Translations under genes and position numbers: made by a program
From: Hyphomicrobiales bacterium
Lineage (GTDB): Bacteria; Pseudomonadota; Alphaproteobacteria; Rhizobiales; Rhizobiaceae
Reading direction: 5' to 3'
Length of the DNA: 64,000 nucleotides
Assembly: GCA_900472575.1 (NCBI GenBank)
Contig: UCIV01000007.1
Coordinates: forward strand, 1-64,000
Shown: positions 8,989-19,147 of the stretch, one piece after another
How the letters are laid out: every line of letters begins with the position of its first letter
Numbering within the stretch: position 1 is the first letter of the stretch
The notes under the pieces: model-generated
Databases searched by the model: none
What the model saw: the letters and a program-made list of their open reading frames with translations, nothing else
Told to the model about the DNA's origin: nothing

Positions 8989-9692
8989 AGCTCTATGCTC
9001 GCTGGCACGAAACGCACCGTATCACCCGGCGCCATCACGGCAGGTGTGGCCGACATCGGGTCGAACATCTGCAATTCGGCAAAACCGATCGAATTCCAGC
9101 CATTAGGGCCGGTAAGGACGGCGACACCCGTCTGCATGCCGCCAATGGTGACGCAGCCGCGCGCCATGTTGAGCGACGGCACGGTCTTGCGCGGCATGTA
9201 GATGCGCGGATCAAGCCCGTGAAGGTAACCAAAACCGGGCGCACTACCGAGTGCAAACACCCTATAGGTGCCTTCGTAGTGAATGCGAACAACCTCGCGG
9301 TCGGAAAGGCCCGACCTGTCGCAGAGAGCGGCAAGATCGGTCGCGTGCTCGCCTCCGTATGTTACGGTGATCTCGATTGTCCTTCCTGCCAGATCGATGC
9401 TTTCGGCCTGTTCCCAGGCGTCCAACAGGCGCAACGCCAGAAGTTCCGGATCTTCGGGCGTCATCTTCAGAACGACGAGAAGATTGGTCATGCCGGGTAC
9501 GATCTCGAGCGTTTCGCTCCACAGTTCGACGGCGCGGGACAGGGCCCAGATCCGTCGCTGCGAGGCAAGGTCGAATTCACCGGTCGCTTCGAGAAGAAAT
9601 GCGCGCGAACCGATCGGGGAAACACGGGCGCCATTGCGACCGAGCGCAAGCGCTTCGACAGGCTGGGTGATTTTGGCGACTGAGGCGCTCAT
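8985..9692 (-). CDS. pxpB: 5-oxoprolinase subunit B (KipI-like)
   Basis: This 235-residue member of the PxpB/KipI family (allophanate hydrolase subunit 1 domain) has the diagnostic GSAPGFGYLHGLDPRIYMPR, then RGCVTIGGMQTGVAVLTG and PNGWNSIG near residues 150-200. KipI of Bacillus subtilis inhibits a sporulation kinase, but operons like this one work metabolically. Both ends overlap neighbouring genes by four bases (ATGA), so translation with the carrier-like protein upstream and pxpC downstream is coupled. Confidence 0.9.
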   Translation of the reverse strand: MSASVAKITQPVEALALGRNGARVSPIGSRAFLLEATGEFDLASQRRIWALSRAVELWSETLEIVPGMTNLLVVLKMTPEDPELLALRLLDAWEQAESIDLAGRTIEITVTYGGEHATDLAALCDRSGLSDREVVRIHYEGTYRVFALGSAPGFGYLHGLDPRIYMPRKTVPSLNMARGCVTIGGMQTGVAVLTGPNGWNSIGFAELQMFDPMSATPAVMAPGDTVRFVPASIEL

Positions 9693-10102
9693 GCTTCTGT
9701 CTCGACTTCAGCAATCGGATCGCCAAAACCGACGATCGTTCCGGGTTCAACTAAGTGACGGCCCAAGCGTTTTGACGGTCCAGCGGAGACCGGCAGCAGG
9801 GTAGGGCCAACCCGCAGGAAGCCGATCGCGTCGCGCGCGGTCGATGCAGCCGGCGTGGCGGTACGTGACAGGTCTAACGACCAGAACTCACCGGCCATAG
9901 GCGCCTTCACGATCGCCGCAGCACCTACTGAATCAGTCTTGCCGGAACGCACTTGACGCGCAGGCCCCTTGGCAGAACTCGAAAGGCGGATCAGCAGGCT
10001 CTGGTCGGGTCGGGTGATTTCAATCCCATCGACGCCAGCGGTTTCAAGGGCTGCGGCCAACCGTTCGATGATTGCGGGGTCGCTGAAATCCGGCTTGGTC
10101 AT
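9689..10102 (-). CDS. Biotin-carrier-like protein lacking the biotin lysine
   Basis: This 137-residue protein is a shortened relative of the biotin carboxyl carrier protein. Its N-terminal helix region (PAIIERLAAALETAGVDGIE) parallels that of the real carrier at 11466-11900, and the biotinyl-like domain begins at VKAPMAGEFW. Where the carrier has EAMKVFN, this protein has a stretch around LLPVSAGPSKRL with no A/V-M-K-M/V motif, so it should not be biotinylated. The ATG at 10102 gives a four-base ATGA overlap with accC; an upstream in-frame start at 10126 is less likely. Conserved operon position suggests a structural or regulatory role in the carboxylase-oxoprolinase complex. Function unknown. 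Confidence 0.75.
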   Translation of the reverse strand: MTKPDFSDPAIIERLAAALETAGVDGIEITRPDQSLLIRLSSSAKGPARQVRSGKTDSVGAAAIVKAPMAGEFWSLDLSRTATPAASTARDAIGFLRVGPTLLPVSAGPSKRLGRHLVEPGTIVGFGDPIAEVETEA

Positions 10103-11469
10103 GCTGCCCCCCGCGTCTTCAACCATTTTTCAAGATAATGGATATCCGTTTCACCCTCGGCGAAGGCTGCATCGTCAAACAGTTCGCGCAACAGCGGCAG
10201 ATTGGTGGCGATGCCCTCCAGCTTGAAGGATGCCAGGGCGGACCGCGTGCGCTGCATGGCATCGGCCCGGTCTTGGCCATGCACGATCAGCTTGGCGATC
10301 AGCGAGTCGTAATAAGGCGAGACCTTGTAGCCGGCCTCGACATGGGTATCGACACGAATGCCCTCGCCCTTTGGCAGTTCAAGAGCCGTGATCACACCTG
10401 CTGAGGGCATGAAAGTCATCGGGTCTTCGGCATTGATGCGGCATTCGATAGCGTGACCGGCGCAGATCACGTCCACCTGCGCCATCGACAATGCCTCACC
10501 CTGCGCCACACGCAATTGCTGCTGGACGATATCGACGCCGCTGGTTTCCTCGGTCACCGGATGTTCGACCTGCAGGCGGGTATTCATCTCGATGAAATAG
10601 AAAGCGCCGTCTTCGTAGAGGAATTCGAACGTTCCGACACCGCGATAGCCGATTTGCTGACACGCCTTGACACAGGCTTCGCCGACAGGGCCGATCAGTG
10701 TTTCAGAAATACCGGGAGCCGGCGCTTCCTCGACCACTTTCTGGTGACGGCGCTGCATGGAGCAATCACGATGGCCAAGCCAGACGGCATTTCCATGCGT
10801 ATCACACAGGACCTGAATTTCGATATGGCGCGGATGCTGGAGGAATTTCTCCATGTAGAGCGCCGGCGTTCCAAAGGCCTTGCGTGCTTCTTCACGGGTC
10901 AGGGCCACGGCTTCCAGCAGCTCTGCCTCGCCTGACACAACGCGCATGCCGCGTCCGCCGCCACCGCCGGCAGCCTTGACGATCACAGGATACCCAATCT
11001 CGGCTGCAATTGCCCGGATCGCTTCGGATTCCGATGGAAGCTCTGTATCTGGACCCGGCACACAAGGCACGCCAGCCGCCATCATGGCGCTCTTGGCGGC
11101 AATCTTGTCTCCCATCGTGGCAATGGCGCTGGCATCCGGGCCGATGAAGGTCAGCCCCGCCTTCTCTACTGCCGCCGAGAAGCTGGTGTTTTCCGAAAGA
11201 AATCCATAACCTGGATGAACGGCGCCGGCACCGCTGAGGCGCGCCGCCAGCAGGATGGCATTCTGGTTCAGGTAGCTTTTGGACGCGCTCGACGGGCCGA
11301 TGCAGATCGATTGATCCGCGCTTTTCACATAGGCGGAGTCCCGATCCGCTTCCGAGCAGACCACGACGGTCTTCAGGCCCATTTCGCAGCAGGCGCGAAC
11401 TACGCGCAAGGCAACTTCACCGCGATTGGCAATAAGAACCTTGTCGAAACGCTGGTGTGACGGCATCAC
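10099..11469 (-). CDS. Biotin carboxylase (AccC-type)
   Basis: This 456-residue ATP-grasp enzyme carboxylates the biotin of a carrier protein using bicarbonate and ATP. It shows the N-terminal KVLIANRGEVALRVVRAC, the glycine-rich ATP loop KAAGGGGGRGMR near residue 165, the EKFLQHPRHIEIQV region, HRDCSMQRRHQKVVEEAPAP and the catalytic EMNTRLQVEHPVTEE. The length matches AccC (about 450). It overlaps both neighbours by four bases. It is probably a dedicated second copy, not the housekeeping acetyl-CoA carboxylase subunit, because it sits in an operon with pxpABC; that is inference. The gene symbol is left empty for that reason. Confidence 0.9.
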   Translation of the reverse strand: MMPSHQRFDKVLIANRGEVALRVVRACCEMGLKTVVVCSEADRDSAYVKSADQSICIGPSSASKSYLNQNAILLAARLSGAGAVHPGYGFLSENTSFSAAVEKAGLTFIGPDASAIATMGDKIAAKSAMMAAGVPCVPGPDTELPSESEAIRAIAAEIGYPVIVKAAGGGGGRGMRVVSGEAELLEAVALTREEARKAFGTPALYMEKFLQHPRHIEIQVLCDTHGNAVWLGHRDCSMQRRHQKVVEEAPAPGISETLIGPVGEACVKACQQIGYRGVGTFEFLYEDGAFYFIEMNTRLQVEHPVTEETSGVDIVQQQLRVAQGEALSMAQVDVICAGHAIECRINAEDPMTFMPSAGVITALELPKGEGIRVDTHVEAGYKVSPYYDSLIAKLIVHGQDRADAMQRTRSALASFKLEGIATNLPLLRELFDDAAFAEGETDIHYLEKWLKTRGAA

Positions 11470-11900
11470 GCGATCTCCGCCAGCATGTCGCCAACCTCGA
11501 CCTCCGAGCCATTCACATCCGTCAGGCGCGTGATCTTGCCGGCATGCGGTGCAGCTATCTTGTTGAACACTTTCATCGCTTCGATGATGAAAAGTGTCTG
11601 CCCCTCGATAACATCATCTCCGACGGCCACGAACGGAGGATCTCCTGGTGCCGGGGAGGCATGCAGCACGCCAAAGACAGGTGCGGTGACCATGCCTGCC
11701 TTTTCGTTGACTTCAACCGCAGCGCCTTCGACCTGTCCTATATCGGCGGTCACGCTCGAACTCTCGGGGTTCGTTACGGGTGTATCTCGGCCTCCATCTC
11801 GGAATATCCGGACTGTCGTGCCTTTTTCCGTGACCTCCAGTTCGGTGACGTTGGACCGCCCCACAAACGCGATGAGTTTTTCTATCTTTGAAAGGTCCAT
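11466..11900 (-). CDS. Biotin carboxyl carrier protein (AccB-type)
   Basis: This 144-residue carrier has a short helical N-terminus (MDLSKIEKLIAFVG), a Ser/Thr/Val-rich linker and a C-terminal biotinyl domain from about residue 65. The biotin attachment motif is EAMKVFN, with the lysine about 35 residues from the C-terminus, as expected. I start at ATG 11900; an upstream frame adds an unconserved Arg-rich stretch. It is the first gene of the operon that ends with the aminotransferase at 5956. It shows what the degenerate relative at 9689-10102 has lost. Confidence 0.9.
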   Translation of the reverse strand: MDLSKIEKLIAFVGRSNVTELEVTEKGTTVRIFRDGGRDTPVTNPESSSVTADIGQVEGAAVEVNEKAGMVTAPVFGVLHASPAPGDPPFVAVGDDVIEGQTLFIIEAMKVFNKIAAPHAGKITRLTDVNGSEVEVGDMLAEIA

Positions 11901-12269
11901 TCCCCGGTCCACAATTGGGCTGCATCGATGCCGCCGCAAAGATCGAGACACAGCGGATCACAGCCAATGTCGTAACATAGGCAAAGGTCTAATGGGGTCA
12001 GACGAACTTTCAATGGAGCAACGATGATACAGGACATGGCTCCTGCTCTTGATGTGTACCGAACCGTTGCCGCCTAGTTTCAACGAACAGTTTCTCATCT
12101 CCAATGACCACGAAGAAAATATCCCAGTTAACAGAGCGATCGCCATCATGCGCACCGCTTAGGTCGTCGACCGGAAGATTTGAATCTCGCCATGAAAAAG
12201 CTGGCTTGTGCTTGGCTCCTACTCCGCCATCACGCGTCCAGTTCATTCTTGCCTTGCTCGCCGAGGCTA
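11901..12269. other. Intergenic region without a gene (369 bp)
   Basis: This stretch lies between the start of the biotin-carrier operon and the stop of the AraC-type gene, both on the minus strand. It must hold the operon promoter near 11900-12000, but I see no convincing -35/-10 pair, hairpin or protein-like frame. Confidence 0.5.
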
Positions 12270-13148
12270 TCAATAGTCAATACGGGCACGTTCCAATGAA
12301 CGCCAATCTTTCGGTGCCTTGCCCGTGCATCGAGCGAAAAAGCGGGAAAAATAAGCGGCATCTTGGAAACCCAGCCGATACGATATTTGCTGTATAGAGG
12401 TCATAGAGAAGATGAGCTGTCTCTTCGCTTCCTCGATAATCTTGCGCTCGATCAGTTCATGTGCCGAACATCCATGCCAGGCATGAACGAGGCGATTGAG
12501 ATGTGTCGGCGAAACCCCGATTCTCCCAGCATAGAACGACAACGCTCGATGGGTTCGGAAATGCTGGTCGATCAGGTTCATCAGGGCATCCACCCGGGTG
12601 TCTTCGGACGAGCCGTCCCAAGTGCGTTGATCGCAGCCAATTCGGAACAACAGGTGCAACAGCACGGAGACATAGGCTCTCAGGATTTCATTGCGTCCGC
12701 GATTTCGACCTTCAAACTCGGCAGTTATCCGCCCCAAGATGCGCGCGGCCTCTTCCGCATCCGGCACCTGAGGTTCGGGAGCAATCTTTTGGGGGTGAGC
12801 CAGCCACTGGCCAAACAAGCTTCTCTCACCGGGTGCATGGTCGAGATGTGACGAAAGGATCGTGATAACCGAGCCGACAACGGTTTTTGAGAATCGGAAC
12901 CCATGACTTGTTCCCGGAGGAATGGTTATTACCGTTCCGGGCTTCAAACTAAGGGTCTCTTCGTTGAAGAGGACGTCACCGCCTCCGGCGGCAATATGCA
13001 GGATCTGAAAGTAAGCAGTGTGCCGGTGAGGCTGGATTTCCCAGTCGTGCTGGCTGCTTCTGGCATGGATCGTTTCATGATGCAGCCAGAAGCCCGGATC
13101 TCCGGTATCCGTTTCACCATATAGGGCATAGGTGGGAACCCGTGGCAT
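12270..13148 (-). CDS. pobR: AraC-family regulator, probable pobA activator
   Basis: This 292-residue AraC/XylS-type regulator has an N-terminal cupin domain (FQILHIAAGGGDVLFNEETL and PGTVITIPPGTSHGFRFS) and a C-terminal double helix-turn-helix ending with YRLGFQDAAYFSRFFARC. The start MPRVPTYALYGE at 13148 is preferred to an earlier in-frame start at 13220 that lies in the divergent promoter region. It is transcribed away from pobA, and AraC-type PobR proteins control pobA in Pseudomonas and rhizobia, where 4-hydroxybenzoate is the effector. The name is therefore assigned from family plus context. Confidence 0.85.
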   Translation of the reverse strand: MPRVPTYALYGETDTGDPGFWLHHETIHARSSQHDWEIQPHRHTAYFQILHIAAGGGDVLFNEETLSLKPGTVITIPPGTSHGFRFSKTVVGSVITILSSHLDHAPGERSLFGQWLAHPQKIAPEPQVPDAEEAARILGRITAEFEGRNRGRNEILRAYVSVLLHLLFRIGCDQRTWDGSSEDTRVDALMNLIDQHFRTHRALSFYAGRIGVSPTHLNRLVHAWHGCSAHELIERKIIEEAKRQLIFSMTSIQQISYRLGFQDAAYFSRFFARCTGKAPKDWRSLERARIDY

Positions 13149-13260
13149 TGCGACCGCTCCTCCCGATGTTCGAAAAGTACAATTAAAAGAACAGAGCGTC
13201 TCTTTCGCCGCAACTCCCAATCATGGAATTTGCAATTATCAGTTTCGTTGGGAGGCGTGA

Positions 13261-14433
<1,173 letters not shown>

Positions 14434-14518
14434 CGTGGACGACAGCAACGGGTCGCATTGTTGCAATTCAAAGGGCACGATGTTGGAGGCGGGCCCTGTT
14501 TAACCGGGAGGAATGAAC

Positions 14519-15691
14519 ATGAAAAAGGCTGCAATTACCGCTTTCGCGGTCATGGCTTTGTGCGGAACCGCTTCCGCCGACGTCATCAAGGTCGGCGTGG
14601 TTGGTCCCTTCTCTGGGCCCTTCGCCCTGCAGGGCAAGAACTTCAAGGCGGGAATAGACGCCTATATCGCACTTCACGGTAACAAAATTGGCGACGATAC
14701 GGTCGAAATTGTCTACCGCGATATTCCGACAGCGGACCCTGCCCAGTCCAAGGCTCTCGGCCAGGAACTGATCGTCAAGGAAAAAGTTCAATATCTTGCA
14801 GGCTTCTACTTTACTCCGGATGCAATGGCGGTCACGCCGATCCTCAAGCAGGGCAACGTGCCCATGGTCATCATGAACGCTGCAACATCGGCCATCATGA
14901 AGACCAGCCCTCTGGTCGTCAGAACCTCGTTCACCACCTGGCAGACCTCCACGCCCATCGCAAAGGTTGCTTCCGATGTAGGCGTCAAGAAGATCATTTC
15001 GGTCGTCAGTGACTATGGACCGGGTGTCGATGCCGAAAATGCGTTCAGAAAGGCCTTCGAAGAAGCCGGCGGGAAGATCGTGGAGGCAATACGAATGCCG
15101 CTTTCCACAAACGATTTCAGCCCGATCATGCAGCGTATCAAGGATTCGGGCGCAGAAGGTGTGTTCGCCTTCCTGCCTTCCGGCCCGACCACGCTCGGCT
15201 TCGTCAAGGCGTTCAACGACAATGGTCTGAAAGCGGCCGGCACCAAGTTCTATGCGCCGGGTGACCTGACCCAGGAGTCCGATCTGCCGGCACTGGGCGA
15301 CGCTGCATTGGGAATACAGACGACGTTCCATTATGCCGTTTCTCACGATTCCCCCGAAAACAAGACCTTCGTCGAGGCAGCGACCAAGGCGATCGGCAAC
15401 GAAGCGGAACTGTCCTTTCCTTCCGTCGGCGCGTTCGATGGCATGCATGTCATCTACAAGATGATCGAGGCGACGGGCGGCAAGCAGGATGCCCAGAAAG
15501 CCGTCGATGCCGTCAAGGGACTGGCCTGGACAAGCCCACGCGGCCCTGTCTCCATCGATCCGGAAAGCCGTCACATCACCCAGAACATCTATCTTCGGGA
15601 AGTGGCAAGGGGTTCGGATGGCAAATACTTCAACAAGGAGGTTCAGACCTTCGAGAAGCAGGGCGATCCGGGTCTGGCCGCCGCGAAGTAA
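14519..15691 (+). CDS. Liv-type ABC transporter binding protein
   Basis: This 390-residue periplasmic protein belongs to the branched-chain amino acid/aromatic acid (HAAT) binding family. A Sec signal covers about residues 1-20 (MKKAAITAFAVMALCGTASA) and the mature chain starts DVIKVGVVGPFSGPFALQG. ATG 14519 is preferred to 14513, because GGGAGGA (14506-14512) lies seven bases before it and would directly abut the earlier one. Genomic position after pobA and before the pca genes suggests an aromatic ligand such as 4-hydroxybenzoate or a related compound, rather than leucine. Confidence 0.9.
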   Translation: MKKAAITAFAVMALCGTASADVIKVGVVGPFSGPFALQGKNFKAGIDAYIALHGNKIGDDTVEIVYRDIPTADPAQSKALGQELIVKEKVQYLAGFYFTPDAMAVTPILKQGNVPMVIMNAATSAIMKTSPLVVRTSFTTWQTSTPIAKVASDVGVKKIISVVSDYGPGVDAENAFRKAFEEAGGKIVEAIRMPLSTNDFSPIMQRIKDSGAEGVFAFLPSGPTTLGFVKAFNDNGLKAAGTKFYAPGDLTQESDLPALGDAALGIQTTFHYAVSHDSPENKTFVEAATKAIGNEAELSFPSVGAFDGMHVIYKMIEATGGKQDAQKAVDAVKGLAWTSPRGPVSIDPESRHITQNIYLREVARGSDGKYFNKEVQTFEKQGDPGLAAAK

Positions 15692-15713
15692 GCGGCCGAC
15701 GGTTTCACAGATC

Positions 15714-15735
15714 GGCAGGCCAGAGTTGGCCTGCC
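15714..15735 (+). promoter_or_regulatory. Stem-loop after binding-protein gene
   Basis: A perfect 9-bp stem GGCAGGCCA/TGGCCTGCC with loop GAGT lies between the binding-protein stop and the first permease. No T tract follows, so partial termination or mRNA protection is more likely than full termination. Confidence 0.65.
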
Positions 15736-15755
15736 ACTCATGAACAGGATTTCTG

Positions 15756-16619
15756 ATGCAGACAGTCTTCAGCATTGCTGTCGACGCACTTGCCTATGGC
15801 ATGGTGCTGTTCGTCATTTCCATCGGCCTTTCGGTGACCATGGGCCTGATGCGTGTCGTGAACCTCGCCCATGGCGGCTTTGCCATGATCGGCGGTTACA
15901 TAGCCTCCTATGTCGCGCGGGACTTGGCCCTCGGATACGGACTTGCATTGATCGCGGCGGTCGTCTTCACGATCCTGATCGCCATTCCGATCGAACGTCT
16001 TCTTTATCGGCGGATCTACGGTCAGCCGGAACTGACACAGGTGCTGATGACGATCGGGATAACCTTCTGCATCATCGGAATTGCCAATTTCGTCATGGGG
16101 CCAACGCTGAAGACCATTCCGCTTGCACCTTCACTACAAGGGTCTGCCGACCTCGGCTTCCGCACCATACCCATCCATCGCCTTTTTGCGATCGCCTGCG
16201 GCCTGGCCGTGGCGCTCGGCCTCTGGTACGCGATCGAGAAGACGAATTTCGGCATCAAGCTTCGTGCGTCTGTCGACAATGCCGCAATGGCTGCGGCGCT
16301 GGGCGTGAGAACGGAAATCGTCTACGCGGTTAGCTTCGCGGCGGCTGTGGGTCTTGCGGCTTTCGGCGGAGTGGTCGGATCGGAATTCCTGCCGGTGGAA
16401 CCCTATTATGCACTCCGCTACATGGTGACGTTTCTGGTCGTGGTATCGGTCGGCGGAGCCGGCTCCATCCCTGGCGCACTGGCCGCTTGTCTTCTACTTG
16501 GGGCGATCGATACGACCGGCAGGTATCTCATGCCGGAATTCGGCGAATTCTTCTTCTATCTTGCCGTCATCGCAATCATCTGTGTCTTTCCGAGTGGCCT
16601 GGCGGGACGCGCAAAATGA
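15756..16619 (+). CDS. Liv-type ABC permease (LivH)
   Basis: This 287-residue inner-membrane permease is of the LivH family. It starts with membrane helices (AYGMVLFVISIGLSVTMGL), carries the conserved NLAHGGFAMIGGY and RASVDNAAMAAALGV, the latter in the ATPase-contacting loop, and ends with further helices. Start ATG 15756. The stop overlaps the start of the LivM-type gene by four bases. Confidence 0.92.
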   Translation: MQTVFSIAVDALAYGMVLFVISIGLSVTMGLMRVVNLAHGGFAMIGGYIASYVARDLALGYGLALIAAVVFTILIAIPIERLLYRRIYGQPELTQVLMTIGITFCIIGIANFVMGPTLKTIPLAPSLQGSADLGFRTIPIHRLFAIACGLAVALGLWYAIEKTNFGIKLRASVDNAAMAAALGVRTEIVYAVSFAAAVGLAAFGGVVGSEFLPVEPYYALRYMVTFLVVVSVGGAGSIPGALAACLLLGAIDTTGRYLMPEFGEFFFYLAVIAIICVFPSGLAGRAK

Positions 16620-17650
16620 CAGAGAAGACCAACTCCACGCTAGCCGCCGGCGCTGCAACGACCAGAAGCCGCCTGCGGGCCGGCTTCATCAAGCGAGACC
16701 TTTACGGCTTTGCTGCCATCGTCATTGTCGCCGCGGCTGGCTATGTCCTCTTTCCCGACAACCTCGCGTTGCTCACGCGTATCATCGCGATTGCCCTTCT
16801 CGTATTGTCGCTTGATCTCGTGACCGGCTATTGCGGTGTTGCGACCCTTGGCCAGGCGGCGTTGTTCGGATCGGGCGCCTATGCGGCAGGCATACTCTCC
16901 GCGCATTATGGGATAAATGATCCGCTGCTGATGACACTGGGCGGGATATTTGCGGGTGCGGTCGCCGGACTTATCTGTGGCATCGTGATGCTGCGGGCAC
17001 ACGGTCTCCCGCAGCTCGTGCTATCGATCGCTCTTGTCTACCTGTTTCATGAATTCGCCAACAAGGCGTCTTCCTGGACCGGCGGAAGCGACGGATTGTC
17101 GGGCATCGTACTCGACCCGCTCTTTGGCCTCTACGAGTTCGATCTCTTCGGCCATACGGCCTATTTCTTCGGTGTGGTCCTGCTTCTCATCGTATTCACG
17201 TTGCTGCGCATCGTCGTTCGCTCGCCCTTCGGCATGCTCTGCCGTGGCATCAAGGAGGATCCCGTGCGGATAAGGGCACTCGGCGCCTCTCCCCATAAAG
17301 CTGTGATAAAGATGTACATCATTTCAGGCGCGGTTGCCGGAACCGGGGGTGCGCTCAGTGCCATCTCAACCCAGGTTGTCGCACTCGACGCCCTGTCGTT
17401 CACACAATCGGCAGAAGCGCTCGTCATGCTTGTCCTTGGCGGAACAGGTTCCCTGTTCGGCGCTCTGGTCGGGACCGTGATCTTCATGCTGTTTGAGGAC
17501 TTCGTATCGGCCGCCAACCCGTTTCACTGGCTGACGATGGTTGGCGCGCTTCTCATCGTCGTCGTCCTTTTCGCCCCTAAGGGCATTTTCGGAACGGTGC
17601 AGGATCTCCTCTCTGTAAGAAAGAACACGACCGGGGAGACGCGGCCATGA
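16616..17650 (+). CDS. Liv-type ABC permease (LivM)
   Basis: This 344-residue permease is of the LivM family. About eight hydrophobic segments are present. The family signature region reads LGQAALFGSGAYAAGI near residue 80, and the cytoplasmic loop reads RGIKEDPVRIRALGASPHKA near residue 215. ATG 16616 overlaps the LivH-type stop (ATGA); an upstream frame only mirrors that gene. The end overlaps livG by four bases. Confidence 0.92.
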   Translation: MTEKTNSTLAAGAATTRSRLRAGFIKRDLYGFAAIVIVAAAGYVLFPDNLALLTRIIAIALLVLSLDLVTGYCGVATLGQAALFGSGAYAAGILSAHYGINDPLLMTLGGIFAGAVAGLICGIVMLRAHGLPQLVLSIALVYLFHEFANKASSWTGGSDGLSGIVLDPLFGLYEFDLFGHTAYFFGVVLLLIVFTLLRIVVRSPFGMLCRGIKEDPVRIRALGASPHKAVIKMYIISGAVAGTGGALSAISTQVVALDALSFTQSAEALVMLVLGGTGSLFGALVGTVIFMLFEDFVSAANPFHWLTMVGALLIVVVLFAPKGIFGTVQDLLSVRKNTTGETRP

Positions 17651-18411
17651 GCGCGGTATTTGAAGTCATCAACCTGAAGAAGGCGTTCGGCGGACTCGTT
17701 GTCACAAACGACGTCTCGCTCTCCATGGTGGCAGGCGACCGGGTGGCGCTCATTGGCCCAAACGGAGCCGGCAAGACGACCTTCGTCAATCTCGTCACCG
17801 GCGCCCTGAAACCGAGTTCCGGTGAGGTGCGACTTCGAAACGAGCCGGTCACCCGGATCGGACCAACCGGCCGGGTTCAGCGTGGCCTCGTTCGCTCATT
17901 CCAGGTGACCCGGCTTTTCCAGGACATGACACCGGCCGAACATGTGGGGCTCGCGGTTCTCCAACGGACAGGAAAATCGGCTGAACTACATGGCAATTTT
18001 CTCACCCGTCCGGCGGTGATGGAAGAAGTCTATGACCTGCTTGAAAGACTGGGCCTTTATTCGCTCGCACATAGAAAGGTGCGGGAGATCGCCTACGGGC
18101 AGCAGCGGCTTCTGGAACTGGCCATCGCGCTTGCCTTAAAGCCCAGCGTCCTCCTGCTCGACGAACCAGCTGCCGGCGTTCCGCAAAGTGACACGGGACG
18201 TATCGAGGAAGCGCTCGCAAACCTGCCCGCCGATCTCGCCGTGGTGATGATCGAACACGACATGGACCTGGTGTTCCGATTTGCCAAACGGGTGGTCGTG
18301 CTTGCCGCAGGGACCATTATATTCGACGGCCTTCCCGCCGACGTGACAAAAGATGCCCGCGTCCGCGAGGCCTATCTCGGGAGCTACGCCAATGCCGGCC
18401 TCAATGCTTAA
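17647..18411 (+). CDS. Liv-type ABC ATPase (LivG)
   Basis: This 254-residue ATPase has Walker A GPNGAGKTTF (about residue 38), Walker B VLLLDEPAAGVPQ and the switch His in MIEHDMDLVF. The signature loop reads YGQQRLLELAIALA instead of the textbook LSGGQ, a common LivG variant. It overlaps the permease by four bases and the second ATPase by about twenty. Confidence 0.92.
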   Translation: MSAVFEVINLKKAFGGLVVTNDVSLSMVAGDRVALIGPNGAGKTTFVNLVTGALKPSSGEVRLRNEPVTRIGPTGRVQRGLVRSFQVTRLFQDMTPAEHVGLAVLQRTGKSAELHGNFLTRPAVMEEVYDLLERLGLYSLAHRKVREIAYGQQRLLELAIALALKPSVLLLDEPAAGVPQSDTGRIEEALANLPADLAVVMIEHDMDLVFRFAKRVVVLAAGTIIFDGLPADVTKDARVREAYLGSYANAGLNA

Positions 18412-19108
18412 AGTCGAAAACCTTTCCGCCGGTTATGGCCCGACCCGAATTCTGGAATCGATTTCGTTTTCTGTGGCTGCTGGTCGTCGGCTCGCCGTTC
18501 TCGGTCGCAACGGGATGGGGAAGACGACGCTCTTCGCGACGCTTGCGGGCCAGACCCGCCGTTATGGCGGGAGGATAACGATAGGGGACATCGATCTCAG
18601 CTCGATGTCAAGTGCCGCGCGGGCTCACGCGGGCCTCGGATATGTGCCGCAGACGCGGGACATATTCCCGAGCCTTAGCGTCGAGGAAAACCTGACTGTC
18701 GGCTTGAAGAAACGGAAGAAGGACGCGATCGAGGAAGGCTATGCTTTGTTTCCCCGGCTGAAAGAGCGTCGCAGGAACCTCGGCAGCCAGCTGTCCGGTG
18801 GCGAACAACAGATGCTGACCACGGCGCGCACGATCCTCGGCCGACCCGCGGTGCTGCTGCTCGATGAACCGCTTGAAGGCCTGGCTCCCGTGATCTGCGA
18901 GGAGCTCATGGTGGTGTTTTCGGAACTTGCGGCTTCCGGAGACATGACGATCCTGCTCGTCGAGCAGCGAATTCAAAGCGCTCTCGACTTTGCCGACGAG
19001 GTCATCGTGCTAGAGCGTGGCCGTATCGCCTGGAACGGTACCCCTTCCGCGCTGTCACAGGATCACGAGGCGGTGGAACGTTTGCTCGGCGTGGGCGGCC
19101 TGCATTAG
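18392..19108 (+). CDS. Liv-type ABC ATPase (LivF)
   Basis: This 238-residue second ATPase of the importer has Walker [11 protein letters not shown], signature [15 protein letters not shown] and Walker [15 protein letters not shown] choose ATG 18392 because GGGAG lies eight bases before it; ATG 18404 ([12 protein letters not shown]) is an equally family-like alternative. It is the last gene of the transporter block and converges with pcaF. Confidence 0.9.
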   Translation: MPASMLKVENLSAGYGPTRILESISFSVAAGRRLAVLGRNGMGKTTLFATLAGQTRRYGGRITIGDIDLSSMSSAARAHAGLGYVPQTRDIFPSLSVEENLTVGLKKRKKDAIEEGYALFPRLKERRRNLGSQLSGGEQQMLTTARTILGRPAVLLLDEPLEGLAPVICEELMVVFSELAASGDMTILLVEQRIQSALDFADEVIVLERGRIAWNGTPSALSQDHEAVERLLGVGGLH

Positions 19109-19147
19109 CCTGCCGCCTGCCTTGCTGTTTTCCTGCCGAAAAAGCGG

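Noticed and set aside
11994..12004. GGGGTCAGACG, reminiscent of some insertion-sequence ends
   Set aside because: No matching second end, target duplication or transposase fragment nearby.
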